Shown here one piece after another: positions 15,585-22,735 of a DNA stretch of 64,000 nt. The notes below the pieces were generated by a model. The model was not told where the DNA came from, searched no databases, and was given only the letters and a program-made list of their open reading frames with translations. This stretch comes from Piscibacillus sp052246295. Lineage in GTDB: Bacteria; Bacillota; Bacilli; Bacillales; Alkalibacillaceae. The DNA lies in assembly GCA_052246295.1 (NCBI GenBank), contig JBQQCO010000012.1; one strand, written 5' to 3'. Position numbers and translations under genes: made by a program. Each line of letters begins with the position of its first letter. Position 1 is the first letter of the stretch.

Positions 15585-16148
15585 TTATAAATGTGATTTA
15601 AAGCCAAATTCCATATAACTGTGGTTGTAACTTCGCAAGTTCATTTCAAGTAAAGCTAGATTTCTTGCTACGGATCTTTGAGGGTCCATAAAGAAAGATG
15701 ATAGTTTTCTAGCTTTATTGACTGGCCACAATGGCTCCAGCACTCTTGGAAGATAATCAAGCTCATCATCAATGTGGATCGGGTAGCATCTTTCCATATT
15801 GATAAAAGCAACCTCAGCTTGATTTAAGCCTACGGCGTTAACGTACCCCTCATAGAACGTTGGCGCCGTTTGATTCTTTTTGTAATCCCGCTTCTTGAAT
15901 AAGAATAAACTGTACTTACCTTCCTGAAGCCAAATGTGTTTCACTCCTGAATCGATTAATAGCTCATGAAGGTTTTTTGCAATTGCAAGCCCCTCATTCA
16001 CTCGAATCTGAACTAGTTCTCTTGGAACAATCATTTCTTGCGTTGGATAGTTATTTTGAGATTCAGACTCTTGAAATCCTTTTATCCAATTAATCACATC
16101 ATGTTCAGAAGGAATGCGACATTCAGGCTTGTTTGTGACAGTGATCAT
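15585..16148 (-). CDS. Hypothetical protein of the early gene cluster
   Basis: A 187-aa soluble protein with no recognised motif (KHIWLQEGKYSLFLFKKRDY, FYEGYVNAVGLNQAEVAFIN). ACAGGAGGG precedes its ATG. It is the last of the small early genes before the primase, on the same strand, so likely part of the same transcript from the 18.2-kb promoter region. Confidence 0.6.
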   Translation of the reverse strand: MITVTNKPECRIPSEHDVINWIKGFQESESQNNYPTQEMIVPRELVQIRVNEGLAIAKNLHELLIDSGVKHIWLQEGKYSLFLFKKRDYKKNQTAPTFYEGYVNAVGLNQAEVAFINMERCYPIHIDDELDYLPRVLEPLWPVNKARKLSSFFMDPQRSVARNLALLEMNLRSYNHSYMEFGFKSHL

Positions 16149-16174
16149 TTCATCACGCCCTCCTGTAATTTTAG

Positions 16175-16402
16175 TTAAGCTATCTCTAGCTCGTCTCCAA
16201 CATAAATGCCGATTAAACTTGCTTGGACTTCATCCACAAAAACAACATGGCCATCATCTGTAGTAACCATCAGTCCGGCACATCCTGTATCTGTTAACCC
16301 GACACAAACTACTCTTAATTCATATAGATCTGATAATTCATCCTTAAAAACAGCTTTCATGTTATTTGGAGCTTGTGTGATACTTACAATTGATTCATCC
16401 AT
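16175..16402 (-). CDS. Hypothetical protein of the early gene cluster
   Basis: A 75-aa beta-rich protein (YELRVVCVGLTD, DDGHVVFVDEVQAS). Unknown function. It has a GAAAGGATG ribosome site and sits 26 bases before the 187-aa gene. Confidence 0.55.
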   Translation of the reverse strand: MDESIVSITQAPNNMKAVFKDELSDLYELRVVCVGLTDTGCAGLMVTTDDGHVVFVDEVQASLIGIYVGDELEIA

Positions 16403-16438
16403 AATCTAAACATCCTTTCAAATTGATTTAACTGCTGA

Positions 16439-16699
16439 TCATTTTCCATTCCAAAACTCATTAATCCTGATCTCCTCGTTAAGCCTGTGCATTAAAGGCT
16501 TGATTTTATATTCTTCGAAATCAGGTCCATAACGACTTTTAATCATTATGTTCATTGCGTCTCTATAAGCCCTTGTTTCTTCATAGCTTGGACAATCAGA
16601 AAGTTTACTGTATGATCCGCTAAGCCACTCACTCCTCAATTCATCATAAGAGAGTTGAAACCAGGTGTTTAAGCTGTCAATGGCATGATCATCTACCAT
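16439..16699 (-). CDS. Hypothetical protein of the early gene cluster
   Basis: An 86-aa mostly helical protein (NTWFQLSYDELRSEWLSG). Unknown function. GGGAGGAGGG lies upstream of the ATG at 16699. Confidence 0.55.
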   Translation of the reverse strand: MVDDHAIDSLNTWFQLSYDELRSEWLSGSYSKLSDCPSYEETRAYRDAMNIMIKSRYGPDFEEYKIKPLMHRLNEEIRINEFWNGK

Positions 16700-16811
16700 A
16701 ACCCTATCCCTCCTCCCAAAGCACTCAATGAAAACCTGCTATATAATTAAATTTGTGATAAAATCAAGCTATAGGTTATTTGGAGAAGCGTTCTTTTGGT
16801 CTGCCAACCAT

Positions 16812-17084
16812 TTACGCTTCTTCTTTTTGCTCTAAAACTTGTTTAACAGCTGTTTCTAGTAACTCATCCAAAACTTCTGCATTCTTTCTGAGTAATTCGT
16901 CTAACATTCTCACTTTTCTTATAACGTGAGGCATAGTGATCATCACATCTGCCTTACTTTTTAAATCAATGTTTTCTACCTCGTCTCTTAAAAGAGCCAA
17001 TTCATCTGAAACATCTAATGTTAATTGCTTTTCACACGCAGCATCTGTAATGTTATCAACCAAATCTAAATTATCCTTAGACAT
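16812..17084 (-). CDS. Hypothetical helical protein of the early gene cluster
   Basis: A 90-aa acidic, predicted coiled-coil protein (LALLRDEVENIDLK, RMLDELLRKNAEVLDELLE). Unknown function; TAGGAGG precedes the ATG. A 112-base gap follows it before the next gene. Confidence 0.55.
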   Translation of the reverse strand: MSKDNLDLVDNITDAACEKQLTLDVSDELALLRDEVENIDLKSKADVMITMPHVIRKVRMLDELLRKNAEVLDELLETAVKQVLEQKEEA

Positions 17085-17129
17085 GATCCATCCTCCTAAA
17101 CTGTTAGTAATTACCTAATTCAATTTCAC

Positions 17130-17246
17130 CTAAGTTAGAAATACAGCCATCAAACATATTGGCCCGATAATGAACATGCTATAAAACCACATCATTTCTA
17201 GTTCAAAATCTTCTTGGCCAAAAAAGTATTCATTAATTCGTTTCAT
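17130..17246 (-). CDS. Small membrane protein, paralogue 1
   Basis: A 38-aa ORF with a conserved head MKRINEYFFGQEDFELE and one hydrophobic segment (MMWFYSMFIIGPICLM...). It is clearly related to the 40-aa ORF at 17786-17908 (MKHINQYFFGTEEFHLE). Two related copies in 800 bp argue that both are real genes. GGGAGGGTG lies upstream. Function unknown. Confidence 0.6.
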   Translation of the reverse strand: MKRINEYFFGQEDFELEMMWFYSMFIIGPICLMAVFLT

Positions 17247-17271
17247 TCGATCACCCTCCCGTAACCATGCC

Positions 17272-17412
17272 TCAGTTAGCCAAAAAGCTTCTTAGTTTTC
17301 TCCATGCTGACTGTCTGTTAGTTGCAAAAATACTAATCGATACATCTTTGTACTTTAGACTTTCAAACCTGTAATAACCTAAATAGGATAAAGCGACTAT
17401 CCAGCCGTGCAT
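17272..17412 (-). CDS. Small hypothetical protein
   Basis: A 46-aa basic ORF (MHGWIVALSYLGYYRFE at the start, SAWRKLRSFLAN at the end) with GGAGGTG 6 bases before the ATG. The N-terminus could form a short membrane-associated helix. Function unknown. Confidence 0.5.
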   Translation of the reverse strand: MHGWIVALSYLGYYRFESLKYKDVSISIFATNRQSAWRKLRSFLAN

Positions 17413-17452
17413 ACATCTCACCTCCTGCCCCCGTGAAATGTTCTAATGTCTA

Positions 17453-17472
17453 ACCCTCACTCGCCCGCCAGC
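17453..17472 (+). repeat. 21-bp motif, copy 2 (one base shorter)
   Basis: ACCCTCAC, then TCG, then CCCGCCAGC. It lies directly behind the stop of the 98-aa HTH gene. It resembles 19274-19294 and 2864-2884. Confidence 0.55.
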
Positions 17473-17473
17473 G

Positions 17474-17770
17474 TTAATAATTTAGTTGTTTTAAGTTTCG
17501 CTTATGTTTGTTCATAAACTTTGTAATATCCTCTCGGTCAACAAGTACCTTTCCACCTGCATCGATTGTCGGTAAACCTAATTCTTCCAACTTCTGAAAG
17601 TGAGTAAAGCTAATTCCGATCCATGCAGCTGCTTCTTTCTTTGTCATATAGCGCTTCAACCCTGCATCGTTTTTGGCTGCTTCAAATGCTTCCTTACTTA
17701 ACTCATAAAACAAACTAGCGTATTGTTGCTTGAATTCTTCAGGTACAGGAATCTGCATCATATCAGGCAT
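17474..17770 (-). CDS. HTH_17-type DNA-binding protein, possible excisionase
   Basis: A 98-aa protein with a helical N-terminus and a C-terminal HTH (MTKKEAAAWIGISFTHFQKL) plus wing (GGKVLVDREDITKFM). This is the excisionase/helix-turn-helix_17 fold. Placed next to the regulator pair and near the integrase, it is the best candidate for the element's recombination directionality factor. GGAGGG precedes the ATG. Confidence 0.65.
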   Translation of the reverse strand: MPDMMQIPVPEEFKQQYASLFYELSKEAFEAAKNDAGLKRYMTKKEAAAWIGISFTHFQKLEELGLPTIDAGGKVLVDREDITKFMNKHKRNLKQLNY

Positions 17771-17785
17771 GTCTTTCCCTCCTTT

Positions 17786-17908
17786 CTAAATACTTAATAT
17801 TAAGGTGACAATGACCACCAACGGTATAACTATATAGAAACCATAGAACCATAAAAATTCTAAGTGAAATTCCTCAGTACCAAAGAAGTATTGATTGATA
17901 TGCTTCAT
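17786..17908 (-). CDS. Small membrane protein, paralogue 2
   Basis: A 40-aa ORF with head MKHINQYFFGTEEFHLE and a strongly hydrophobic tail (YIVIPLVVIVTLILSI). Paralogue of 17130-17246. TGGAGGTAATGG lies upstream. The pair flanks the HTH gene and the 46-aa gene. Function unknown; small inner-membrane peptides of phages often act in superinfection exclusion, but nothing here proves that. Confidence 0.6.
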   Translation of the reverse strand: MKHINQYFFGTEEFHLEFLWFYGFYIVIPLVVIVTLILSI

Positions 17909-17922
17909 GCCATTACCTCCAA

Positions 17923-18153
17923 TTAAGAAATAACCCCTTCTTCATCCTCTACAGCAAAAATCTCATCAAACTCCACATTTAAAGCCTTGCAAATCTTTAA
18001 TGCCGTGGCTGGACTTGGGTTATTTTCACCCCGCATTACTTTCCAACCAGTAACAGGGTGGATGTTCGCTCTTTTTGATAGTGAAGTCTTATTAAAACCT
18101 TTTGTAATAGCGAGCAACTCTAATTTTTTCGGATCTTTCACCCTCACTTTCAT
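17923..18153 (-). CDS. Cro/C1-type HTH regulator, divergent from the repressor
   Basis: A 76-aa XRE-family protein, HTH at about 18-40 (KTSLSKRANIHPVTGWKVMR). The ATG at 18153 is chosen because TGGAGGTG lies 7 bases before it. As first gene of the early minus-strand operon, divergent from the long repressor gene, it occupies the place of Str in staphylococcal islands or Cro in phages. Confidence 0.8.
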   Translation of the reverse strand: MKVRVKDPKKLELLAITKGFNKTSLSKRANIHPVTGWKVMRGENNPSPATALKICKALNVEFDEIFAVEDEEGVIS

Positions 18154-18174
18154 ATAAACACCTCCATTCAATTC

Positions 18175-18282
18175 ACTTATATTTTTAAATTTTATAAGTT
18201 TATTTGGTTATAATTTAACACTAGCAAAAATATAAGTCAACTATTTATTTATATTTACTTTATTAATAAATTCATTTATGAT
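18175..18282. promoter_or_regulatory. Divergent promoter-operator region of the genetic switch
   Basis: ACTTATA (18175-18181) and TATAAGT (18193-18199) form a 7-bp inverted repeat with an 11-bp gap, and a third TATAAGT lies at 18231-18237. A plus-strand promoter for the repressor reads TTTACT (18254-18259), 17 bp, TATGAT (18277-18282). A minus-strand -35 TTGACT (18235-18240) overlaps the third half-site. The half-sites are probable operators. Confidence 0.6.
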
Positions 18283-18311
18283 ATTTTGTTAACAGGGAGG
18301 TGGTGGATGAA

Positions 18312-19253
18312 ATGAATAAAGAAGCAATAGGGAGAGAAATTCGAAGGTATAGATCTAATTCGAAAATTAAAGTAAAAGATTTAGCGGAAATGCTGGAAGT
18401 TTCTCAACCTTATATTTCGATGATTGAGAACGGGAAAGGTAATTTACCTACAAAAACTTTCTTAAAAAAATTCTCGAATGTAATAAGTCAATATCATTCC
18501 GATCTTTCATCTGAATCCATTTATATAAGCTTGTGTGTCATAGCTGGCTATCCAATTGATGAAAAACTTATTGATACACACGGCAAAGATGTTTTTCACG
18601 AAAACGAAAGAAGAGGTTACATTGAGTTTGTGGATGAAAATAAGTATAAGACTTTAGACAAACCATATTATGACCTCCACTGGCTGTTAGATCAGAATGA
18701 TAACAATGTATTTTTTAGCCATTCCAATAGTCTATCTATAAACGAAAATAGTGAATTTCAAAATGTTAGATTAGACTCACACGATAAGAGCTATATCAAA
18801 AAATTCATAAATGATTACTTAAGTTATAAATCTTCGTTCATAAGCGAATTTCCGTTTAAGGTTATTTTTGAGTTTATAGAAGAAGATAGAATGCCTTATG
18901 AGGACGTCGTAACTGAAGTATTAGATGAAGAAGGCAATGGCTATGAGTACGTCAACAATATTACTGGGACCATAACAGCAGGAGTTTATCTCCGTTACAT
19001 CAACAATGAGATTAATTTCAACCTAAAAATTGATTTCGATTTTGATATAGATTCAGACAAAGAGCTTACCTCTATTAATTTGTATATTGATACAAGCCAG
19101 CTCACAAAATTTAATTCTTTGAATTTAGAATACGCTTATAAAAACCTTTTTAATAATGAGCTGGGTGAATTTATGAAGGAGTACGCACTCGATAGTTTTA
19201 ATGATGATATTGAATTAGTAAACTCACCTTTTGTAAAAGTTCACCATAAGTAA
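18312..19253 (+). CDS. XRE-family repressor, Stl/CI-like
   Basis: A 313-aa protein with an N-terminal XRE HTH (KVKDLAEMLEVSQPYISMI) and a ~240-residue C-terminal domain with no recognised protease or ImmA motif. Length, HTH position and divergence from the Cro-like gene match the master repressors of phage-inducible islands, whose variable C-terminal part binds a helper-phage protein for derepression. Start ATG 18312 is chosen because GGGAGGTGG lies 8 bases upstream; two GTG codons at 18300-18305 overlap that site. It reads toward the integrase, as stl does in staphylococcal islands. Confidence 0.8.
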   Translation: MNKEAIGREIRRYRSNSKIKVKDLAEMLEVSQPYISMIENGKGNLPTKTFLKKFSNVISQYHSDLSSESIYISLCVIAGYPIDEKLIDTHGKDVFHENERRGYIEFVDENKYKTLDKPYYDLHWLLDQNDNNVFFSHSNSLSINENSEFQNVRLDSHDKSYIKKFINDYLSYKSSFISEFPFKVIFEFIEEDRMPYEDVVTEVLDEEGNGYEYVNNITGTITAGVYLRYINNEINFNLKIDFDFDIDSDKELTSINLYIDTSQLTKFNSLNLEYAYKNLFNNELGEFMKEYALDSFNDDIELVNSPFVKVHHK

Positions 19254-19273
19254 AACAGCCAAAAACGATACTT

Positions 19274-19294
19274 ACCCTCACATTGCCCGCCAGC
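19274..19294 (+). repeat. 21-bp motif, copy 3
   Basis: ACCCTCAC, ATTG, CCCGCCAGC between the repressor and the integrase, ending 17 bases before the integrase start. It is inverted relative to the left-end copy. Confidence 0.6.
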
Positions 19295-19311
19295 ATATGG
19301 AGGGATTACAA

Positions 19312-20481
19312 ATGGCTAATATTAAGAAGTATACGAAAAAAGACGGATCAACAGCCTATATGTTTAATGCGTATCTTGGTACCGATCCAGTAACAGGAAA
19401 GAAAAAGAGGACTACGAGAAGAGGATTCAAGACTGCTAAAGAGGCTAAAATTGCTCTGTCTAAAATCCTTGTTGATGTAGATGACTATGGACTGAGAAGA
19501 AATGAATCCATCACTTATGAGGAAGTATTCCAGGAGTGGTTTGAACAGCACTGTAAGGAGATAAAGCCTACTTCAATAGATGTGCTGAAAACGAAGTTTA
19601 AGCGTATTTTGCCTGAGTTTGGCCGTCTAAAGATAAAGGAGATCACGAGAAGCTATTGTCAACGAGTTGTGAACGCCTGGGCTGAAGAGTTGAAGTCTTT
19701 CCAGGATTATAAGATTCAAGCTAACCAGGTCTTTAAATATGCCGTGAAAACTAACATTATCAAAACGAATCCAATGGAACAAATTACGCTGCCTAAAAGA
19801 AAAGACAAAATCAATTACGATCAGGAAGAGGAAGAGAAGGTTAAATTCTATTCAAAAGAAGAGTTAAAAGAATTCCTCAGTGTGTTAGAAGAAGGGTCAC
19901 TCAACCATGCATTTTTTAGACTCTTAGCTTTCACAGGGGCTCGTAAAGGCGAAATTTACGCCCTACACTGGTCAGATGTTGATTTTGATACTAAATCACT
20001 CCATTTAAAGAAAACGCTCGCTAGAGTCAACAATGAGCGTGTCCTACTGCCCACAAAAACGGCTAGTTCTAGAAGGATTATTAGTTTAGATGATGAAACG
20101 TTACGCATATTAAAGAAGTGGCGATCACATCAGATGCAGCTGTATTTAAAGTTGTCTGTCCCATTCAAAAGTGATGAAGAACAACCGGTATTCACGACAT
20201 ACAACTATATCAAACAGGAATTTAACTATATGAGGCTTGCATCTATTAATGAGAGGCTTAAGAGCATTTACCGAAACCATGAACATCTTCCAAAGATAAA
20301 GATTCATGGGTTCAGGCACACGCATGCAAGTTTGCTTTTCGAGGCTGGAGCAAGTATTAAAGATGTCCAGGTAAGGTTAGGCCATTCAGACATTCAAACC
20401 ACGATGAATATCTACACTCATGTGACGAATGAAGCGAAAGAAAAAACGGCAGAAATGTTCCAAAATTACATGAGTTTTTAA
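19312..20481 (+). CDS. int: Tyrosine integrase of the satellite
   Basis: A 389-aa integrase. Residues 1-55 form the AP2-like arm-binding domain, about 65-165 the SAM-like core-binding domain, and 180-389 the catalytic domain. Catalytic residues: Arg211 (FTGARKGEIY), Lys249 (LPTKTASSRR), His332 and Arg335 (HGFRHTH), His358 (LGHSDIQTT) and Tyr368 (NIYTHV). The ATG at 19312 follows ATGGAGGG. It lies next to the rpsI attachment site and its arm repeats and recombines attP with the rpsI 3' end. A decayed relative ends at 2554. Confidence 0.95.
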   Translation: MANIKKYTKKDGSTAYMFNAYLGTDPVTGKKKRTTRRGFKTAKEAKIALSKILVDVDDYGLRRNESITYEEVFQEWFEQHCKEIKPTSIDVLKTKFKRILPEFGRLKIKEITRSYCQRVVNAWAEELKSFQDYKIQANQVFKYAVKTNIIKTNPMEQITLPKRKDKINYDQEEEEKVKFYSKEELKEFLSVLEEGSLNHAFFRLLAFTGARKGEIYALHWSDVDFDTKSLHLKKTLARVNNERVLLPTKTASSRRIISLDDETLRILKKWRSHQMQLYLKLSVPFKSDEEQPVFTTYNYIKQEFNYMRLASINERLKSIYRNHEHLPKIKIHGFRHTHASLLFEAGASIKDVQVRLGHSDIQTTMNIYTHVTNEAKEKTAEMFQNYMSF

Positions 20482-20485
20482 CAAA

Positions 20486-20506
20486 GGGTATTCAAAGGGT
20501 ATTCAA
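20486..20506 (+). repeat. Right arm-type repeats of the satellite integrase
   Basis: GGGTATTCAA at 20486-20495 and 20497-20506, 11-bp period, right after the integrase stop codon. Same decamer as at 2818-2849. Confidence 0.7.
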
Positions 20507-20523
20507 AAGTGATTTAGAAATAA

Positions 20524-20558
20524 AAATGCCCTCTCTGCTATAAGGGAGCAAAGAGGGC
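20524..20558 (-). terminator. Terminator of rplM-rpsI
   Basis: GCCCTCT (20528-20534) pairs with AGAGGGC (20552-20558); on the minus strand it is followed by a U-rich stretch. A diverged second copy lies at 2590-2626. Confidence 0.8.
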
Positions 20559-20582
20559 TGAAACCTTGATATAAAAGGCTTT

Positions 20583-20975
20583 TTAACGCTTAGAGAACTG
20601 TGGTGCACGACGAGCTTTTTTAAGACCGTATTTCTTACGTTCTTTCTCACGTGCGTCACGAGTTAGGAATCCTGCACGCTTTAATGTTGGGCGATAATCA
20701 GGATCTGCTTCTAATAGTGCACGAGCAACGCCTAAGCGGATCGCTCCTGCTTGACCAGTATATCCACCACCGCTAACGTTTACTAGTACATCATAGTTAC
20801 CAACGTTTTCAGTTGCTTCTAAAGGTTGGTTGATGACTAAGCGTAACGTTTCGTGTGGGAAGTAATCTTGTGCATCTACATCATTAACAACTACTTTACC
20901 GCTTCCAGGTACTAGACGTACACGAGCGACAGAGCTTTTACGACGACCTGTTCCATAGTATTGTACTTGTGCCAA
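20583..20975 (-). CDS. rpsI: 30S ribosomal protein S9
   Basis: A 130-aa, full-length S9 (MAQVQYYGTGRRKSSVARVR at the start, RRAPQFSKR at the end). The basic C-terminal tail reaches the ribosomal P site. Its 3' end is the integration target: the last ~60 bases came with the element, so the reading frame was rebuilt rather than broken. Cotranscribed with rplM, 20 bases upstream. Confidence 0.97.
   Translation of the reverse strand: MAQVQYYGTGRRKSSVARVRLVPGSGKVVVNDVDAQDYFPHETLRLVINQPLEATENVGNYDVLVNVSGGGYTGQAGAIRLGVARALLEADPDYRPTLKRAGFLTRDAREKERKKYGLKKARRAPQFSKR
20605..20644 (-). repeat. Right attachment site (attR) inside rpsI
   Basis: 40 bp matching 2674-2713 with one mismatch; the perfect core is 20620-20644. 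It lies within codons near the end of rpsI, as expected for an element that uses a conserved gene end as target. Confidence 0.9.
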
Positions 20976-20995
20976 AGTGTTTTACCTCCTTTTAC

Positions 20996-21433
20996 TTACC
21001 CGCGAAGTTCGTAAACTTCTGGATTTTGTGCTTGATGCTTGTGCTCAGGTCCACGGTAAACGTGAAGCTTTTTAGCCATTTTACGACCAAGTTTGTTCTT
21101 TGGTAGCATACCTTTAACAGCAATTTCAAGCATTTGTTCAGGATAATTCGTACGCATTTCGTTTGCAGTACGTTGTTTTAAACCACCAGGGTAATTAGAG
21201 TGGCGGTAGTAAATTTTATCGTTTAATTTTTTACCAGTTAAATGAACTTTATCAGCATTCACGATAATTACGTGATCACCAGTATCAACGTGTGGTGTGT
21301 AAGTTGGTTTGTTTTTACCGCGTAGGATTGTCGCTACTTCTGTAGCCAAACGACCTAACGTTTGTCCTTCCGCATCAACTACATACCATTTACGCTCAAC
21401 GTTGTTTTCATTAGCCATGAAAGTTGTGCGCAT
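20996..21433 (-). CDS. rplM: 50S ribosomal protein L13
   Basis: A 145-aa L13 (RKWYVVDAEGQTLGRLAT; NKLGRKMAKKLHVYRGPEH). ATG at 21433 follows TAGGAGGG; an upstream GTG frame has no support. First gene of rplM-rpsI. Confidence 0.97.
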   Translation of the reverse strand: MRTTFMANENNVERKWYVVDAEGQTLGRLATEVATILRGKNKPTYTPHVDTGDHVIIVNADKVHLTGKKLNDKIYYRHSNYPGGLKQRTANEMRTNYPEQMLEIAVKGMLPKNKLGRKMAKKLHVYRGPEHKHQAQNPEVYELRG

Positions 21434-21535
21434 TGTTTTCCCTCCTAATTGAATCGAATAACTCGAACATTTTTTTATCTTCAACACGAATAGTTCCGGG
21501 GCTAGTCGTGGTTATGATAAAATGCCATAGAATAT

Positions 21536-21563
21536 ATTATAATATCTATGGCCTGTATGTCAA
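21536..21563 (-). promoter_or_regulatory. Promoter of rplM-rpsI
   Basis: TTGACA (21558-21563, minus strand) and TATAAT (21536-21541) with 16-bp spacing: a consensus sigma-A promoter about 100 bases upstream of rplM. Confidence 0.85.
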
Positions 21564-21639
21564 GTCATAATCGTATTTAGTTCAATTTTTTATGCATGAA
21601 AATTTTACATAATAACTTCATTAATTTGTTATCTTTTGT

Positions 21640-21717
21640 TGTTGGAATTGTGTACCGCTTACGGTGGCTGCTTTTAGCCGACCTAGAGTCGCCTCCTTAG
21701 CTTTTCACAATTCAACA
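21640..21717. repeat. Short copy of a dispersed repeat, bounded by inverted repeats (copy C)
   Basis: TGTTGGAATTGTG (21640-21652) and CACAATTCAACA (21706-21717) are inverted repeats missing one base. Inside, 21669-21693 matches 35631-35655 at 24 of 25 positions (TGCTTTTAGCCGACCT, then GAGTCGCC). It is therefore a shortened relative of the repeat upstream of purE. It sits between folD and the rplM promoter. Confidence 0.65.
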
Positions 21718-21754
21718 ATCATCTCAATTTCTTATGCATTATATTGTAGTTGAT

Positions 21755-22621
21755 TTATGAGACATTCGTCTGTTTTTTTGAAACATTAAGCTGAGTTTGT
21801 GCCGCTTCAACTGTATGTTTTAACAGCATAGAAATCGTCACTGGCCCAATTCCGCCCGGCACTGGTGTGATGGCTGATGATTTAGGGTAACATGTATCGT
21901 AATCACAATCGCCAATGTTACCTGGGTTATAACCTGCATCAAGTACGATGGCGCCTTCTTTTAGCCATTCTCCTTTGACAAACTTAGGGCGACCCACTGC
22001 TGCAACGACGATATCTGCCTGCCGTACAACTTCATCTAAGTTTTCTGTTTTAGAATGGCAGATGGTAACTGTTGCATTTCGGTTTAACAACATCATTGAG
22101 ACTGGCTTCCCTAAGATTGGGCTACGACCGATCACTACGGCATGCTTTCCTTCGAGCTCTATATTGTAAAAATCAATGACTTGTAAAATTGCAGCAGGCG
22201 TACAGCACGGATACGCACCTAATTGAAATGTTGTTGCGCCAAATCCATGTGAGGTCACACCGTCTACGTCTTTTTCTAAAGCAATTGTATCAAACGCCAA
22301 ACGCTCATCGATATGGCTAGGTACAGGATGCTGAAGTAAAATTCCGTGTACTTGATCATCGTTGTTTAAACGATTAATAACATCTAACAATTCCTCGGTG
22401 GTAGTCTCTTCTGGCAAAAAGACACGTTCAGATTCCATCCCTAATTTATGACACGTATTAGCTTTCATTTGAACATATGTTTTTGAAGCTTCATCATTTC
22501 CGACTAAGATGGTGGCTAGCTTTGGTGTTATACCGTGACTCTTTAGTTCATTTATTTGCACTTTCAAATTATCTTTTACTGATTGTGCCACTTTTCTACC
22601 GTCTAGTATCAATGGATTCAA
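21755..22621 (-). CDS. folD: Methylenetetrahydrofolate dehydrogenase/cyclohydrolase
   Basis: A 288-aa bifunctional enzyme that converts 5,10-methylene-THF to 10-formyl-THF. Motifs: YVQMKANTCHKLGM with the catalytic Lys, GILLQHPVPSHID, and VVIGRSPILGKPVSMMLLNR for NADP binding. It supplies the formyl donor used by PurN and PurH of the adjacent operon. It follows purD by 114 bases. GGAGGG precedes the ATG. Confidence 0.96.
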   Translation of the reverse strand: MNPLILDGRKVAQSVKDNLKVQINELKSHGITPKLATILVGNDEASKTYVQMKANTCHKLGMESERVFLPEETTTEELLDVINRLNNDDQVHGILLQHPVPSHIDERLAFDTIALEKDVDGVTSHGFGATTFQLGAYPCCTPAAILQVIDFYNIELEGKHAVVIGRSPILGKPVSMMLLNRNATVTICHSKTENLDEVVRQADIVVAAVGRPKFVKGEWLKEGAIVLDAGYNPGNIGDCDYDTCYPKSSAITPVPGGIGPVTISMLLKHTVEAAQTQLNVSKKQTNVS

Positions 22622-22735
22622 TTTATACCCTCCTGTTGATTAAGAGAGAGAACTCTCCGCCCAGACGACCGGCTTAATTGACATGCAGCTCCCATATGGT
22701 TAATTCCATTTTGTCGTCAGTCACTGCACGCTAGA

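Noticed and set aside
22622..22735. Possible THF riboswitch before folD
   Set aside because: GGAGAGTTCTCTC and CCGG/GGCGG pairings are present, but the order and conserved blocks of known THF riboswitches are not. No RNA class is assigned.
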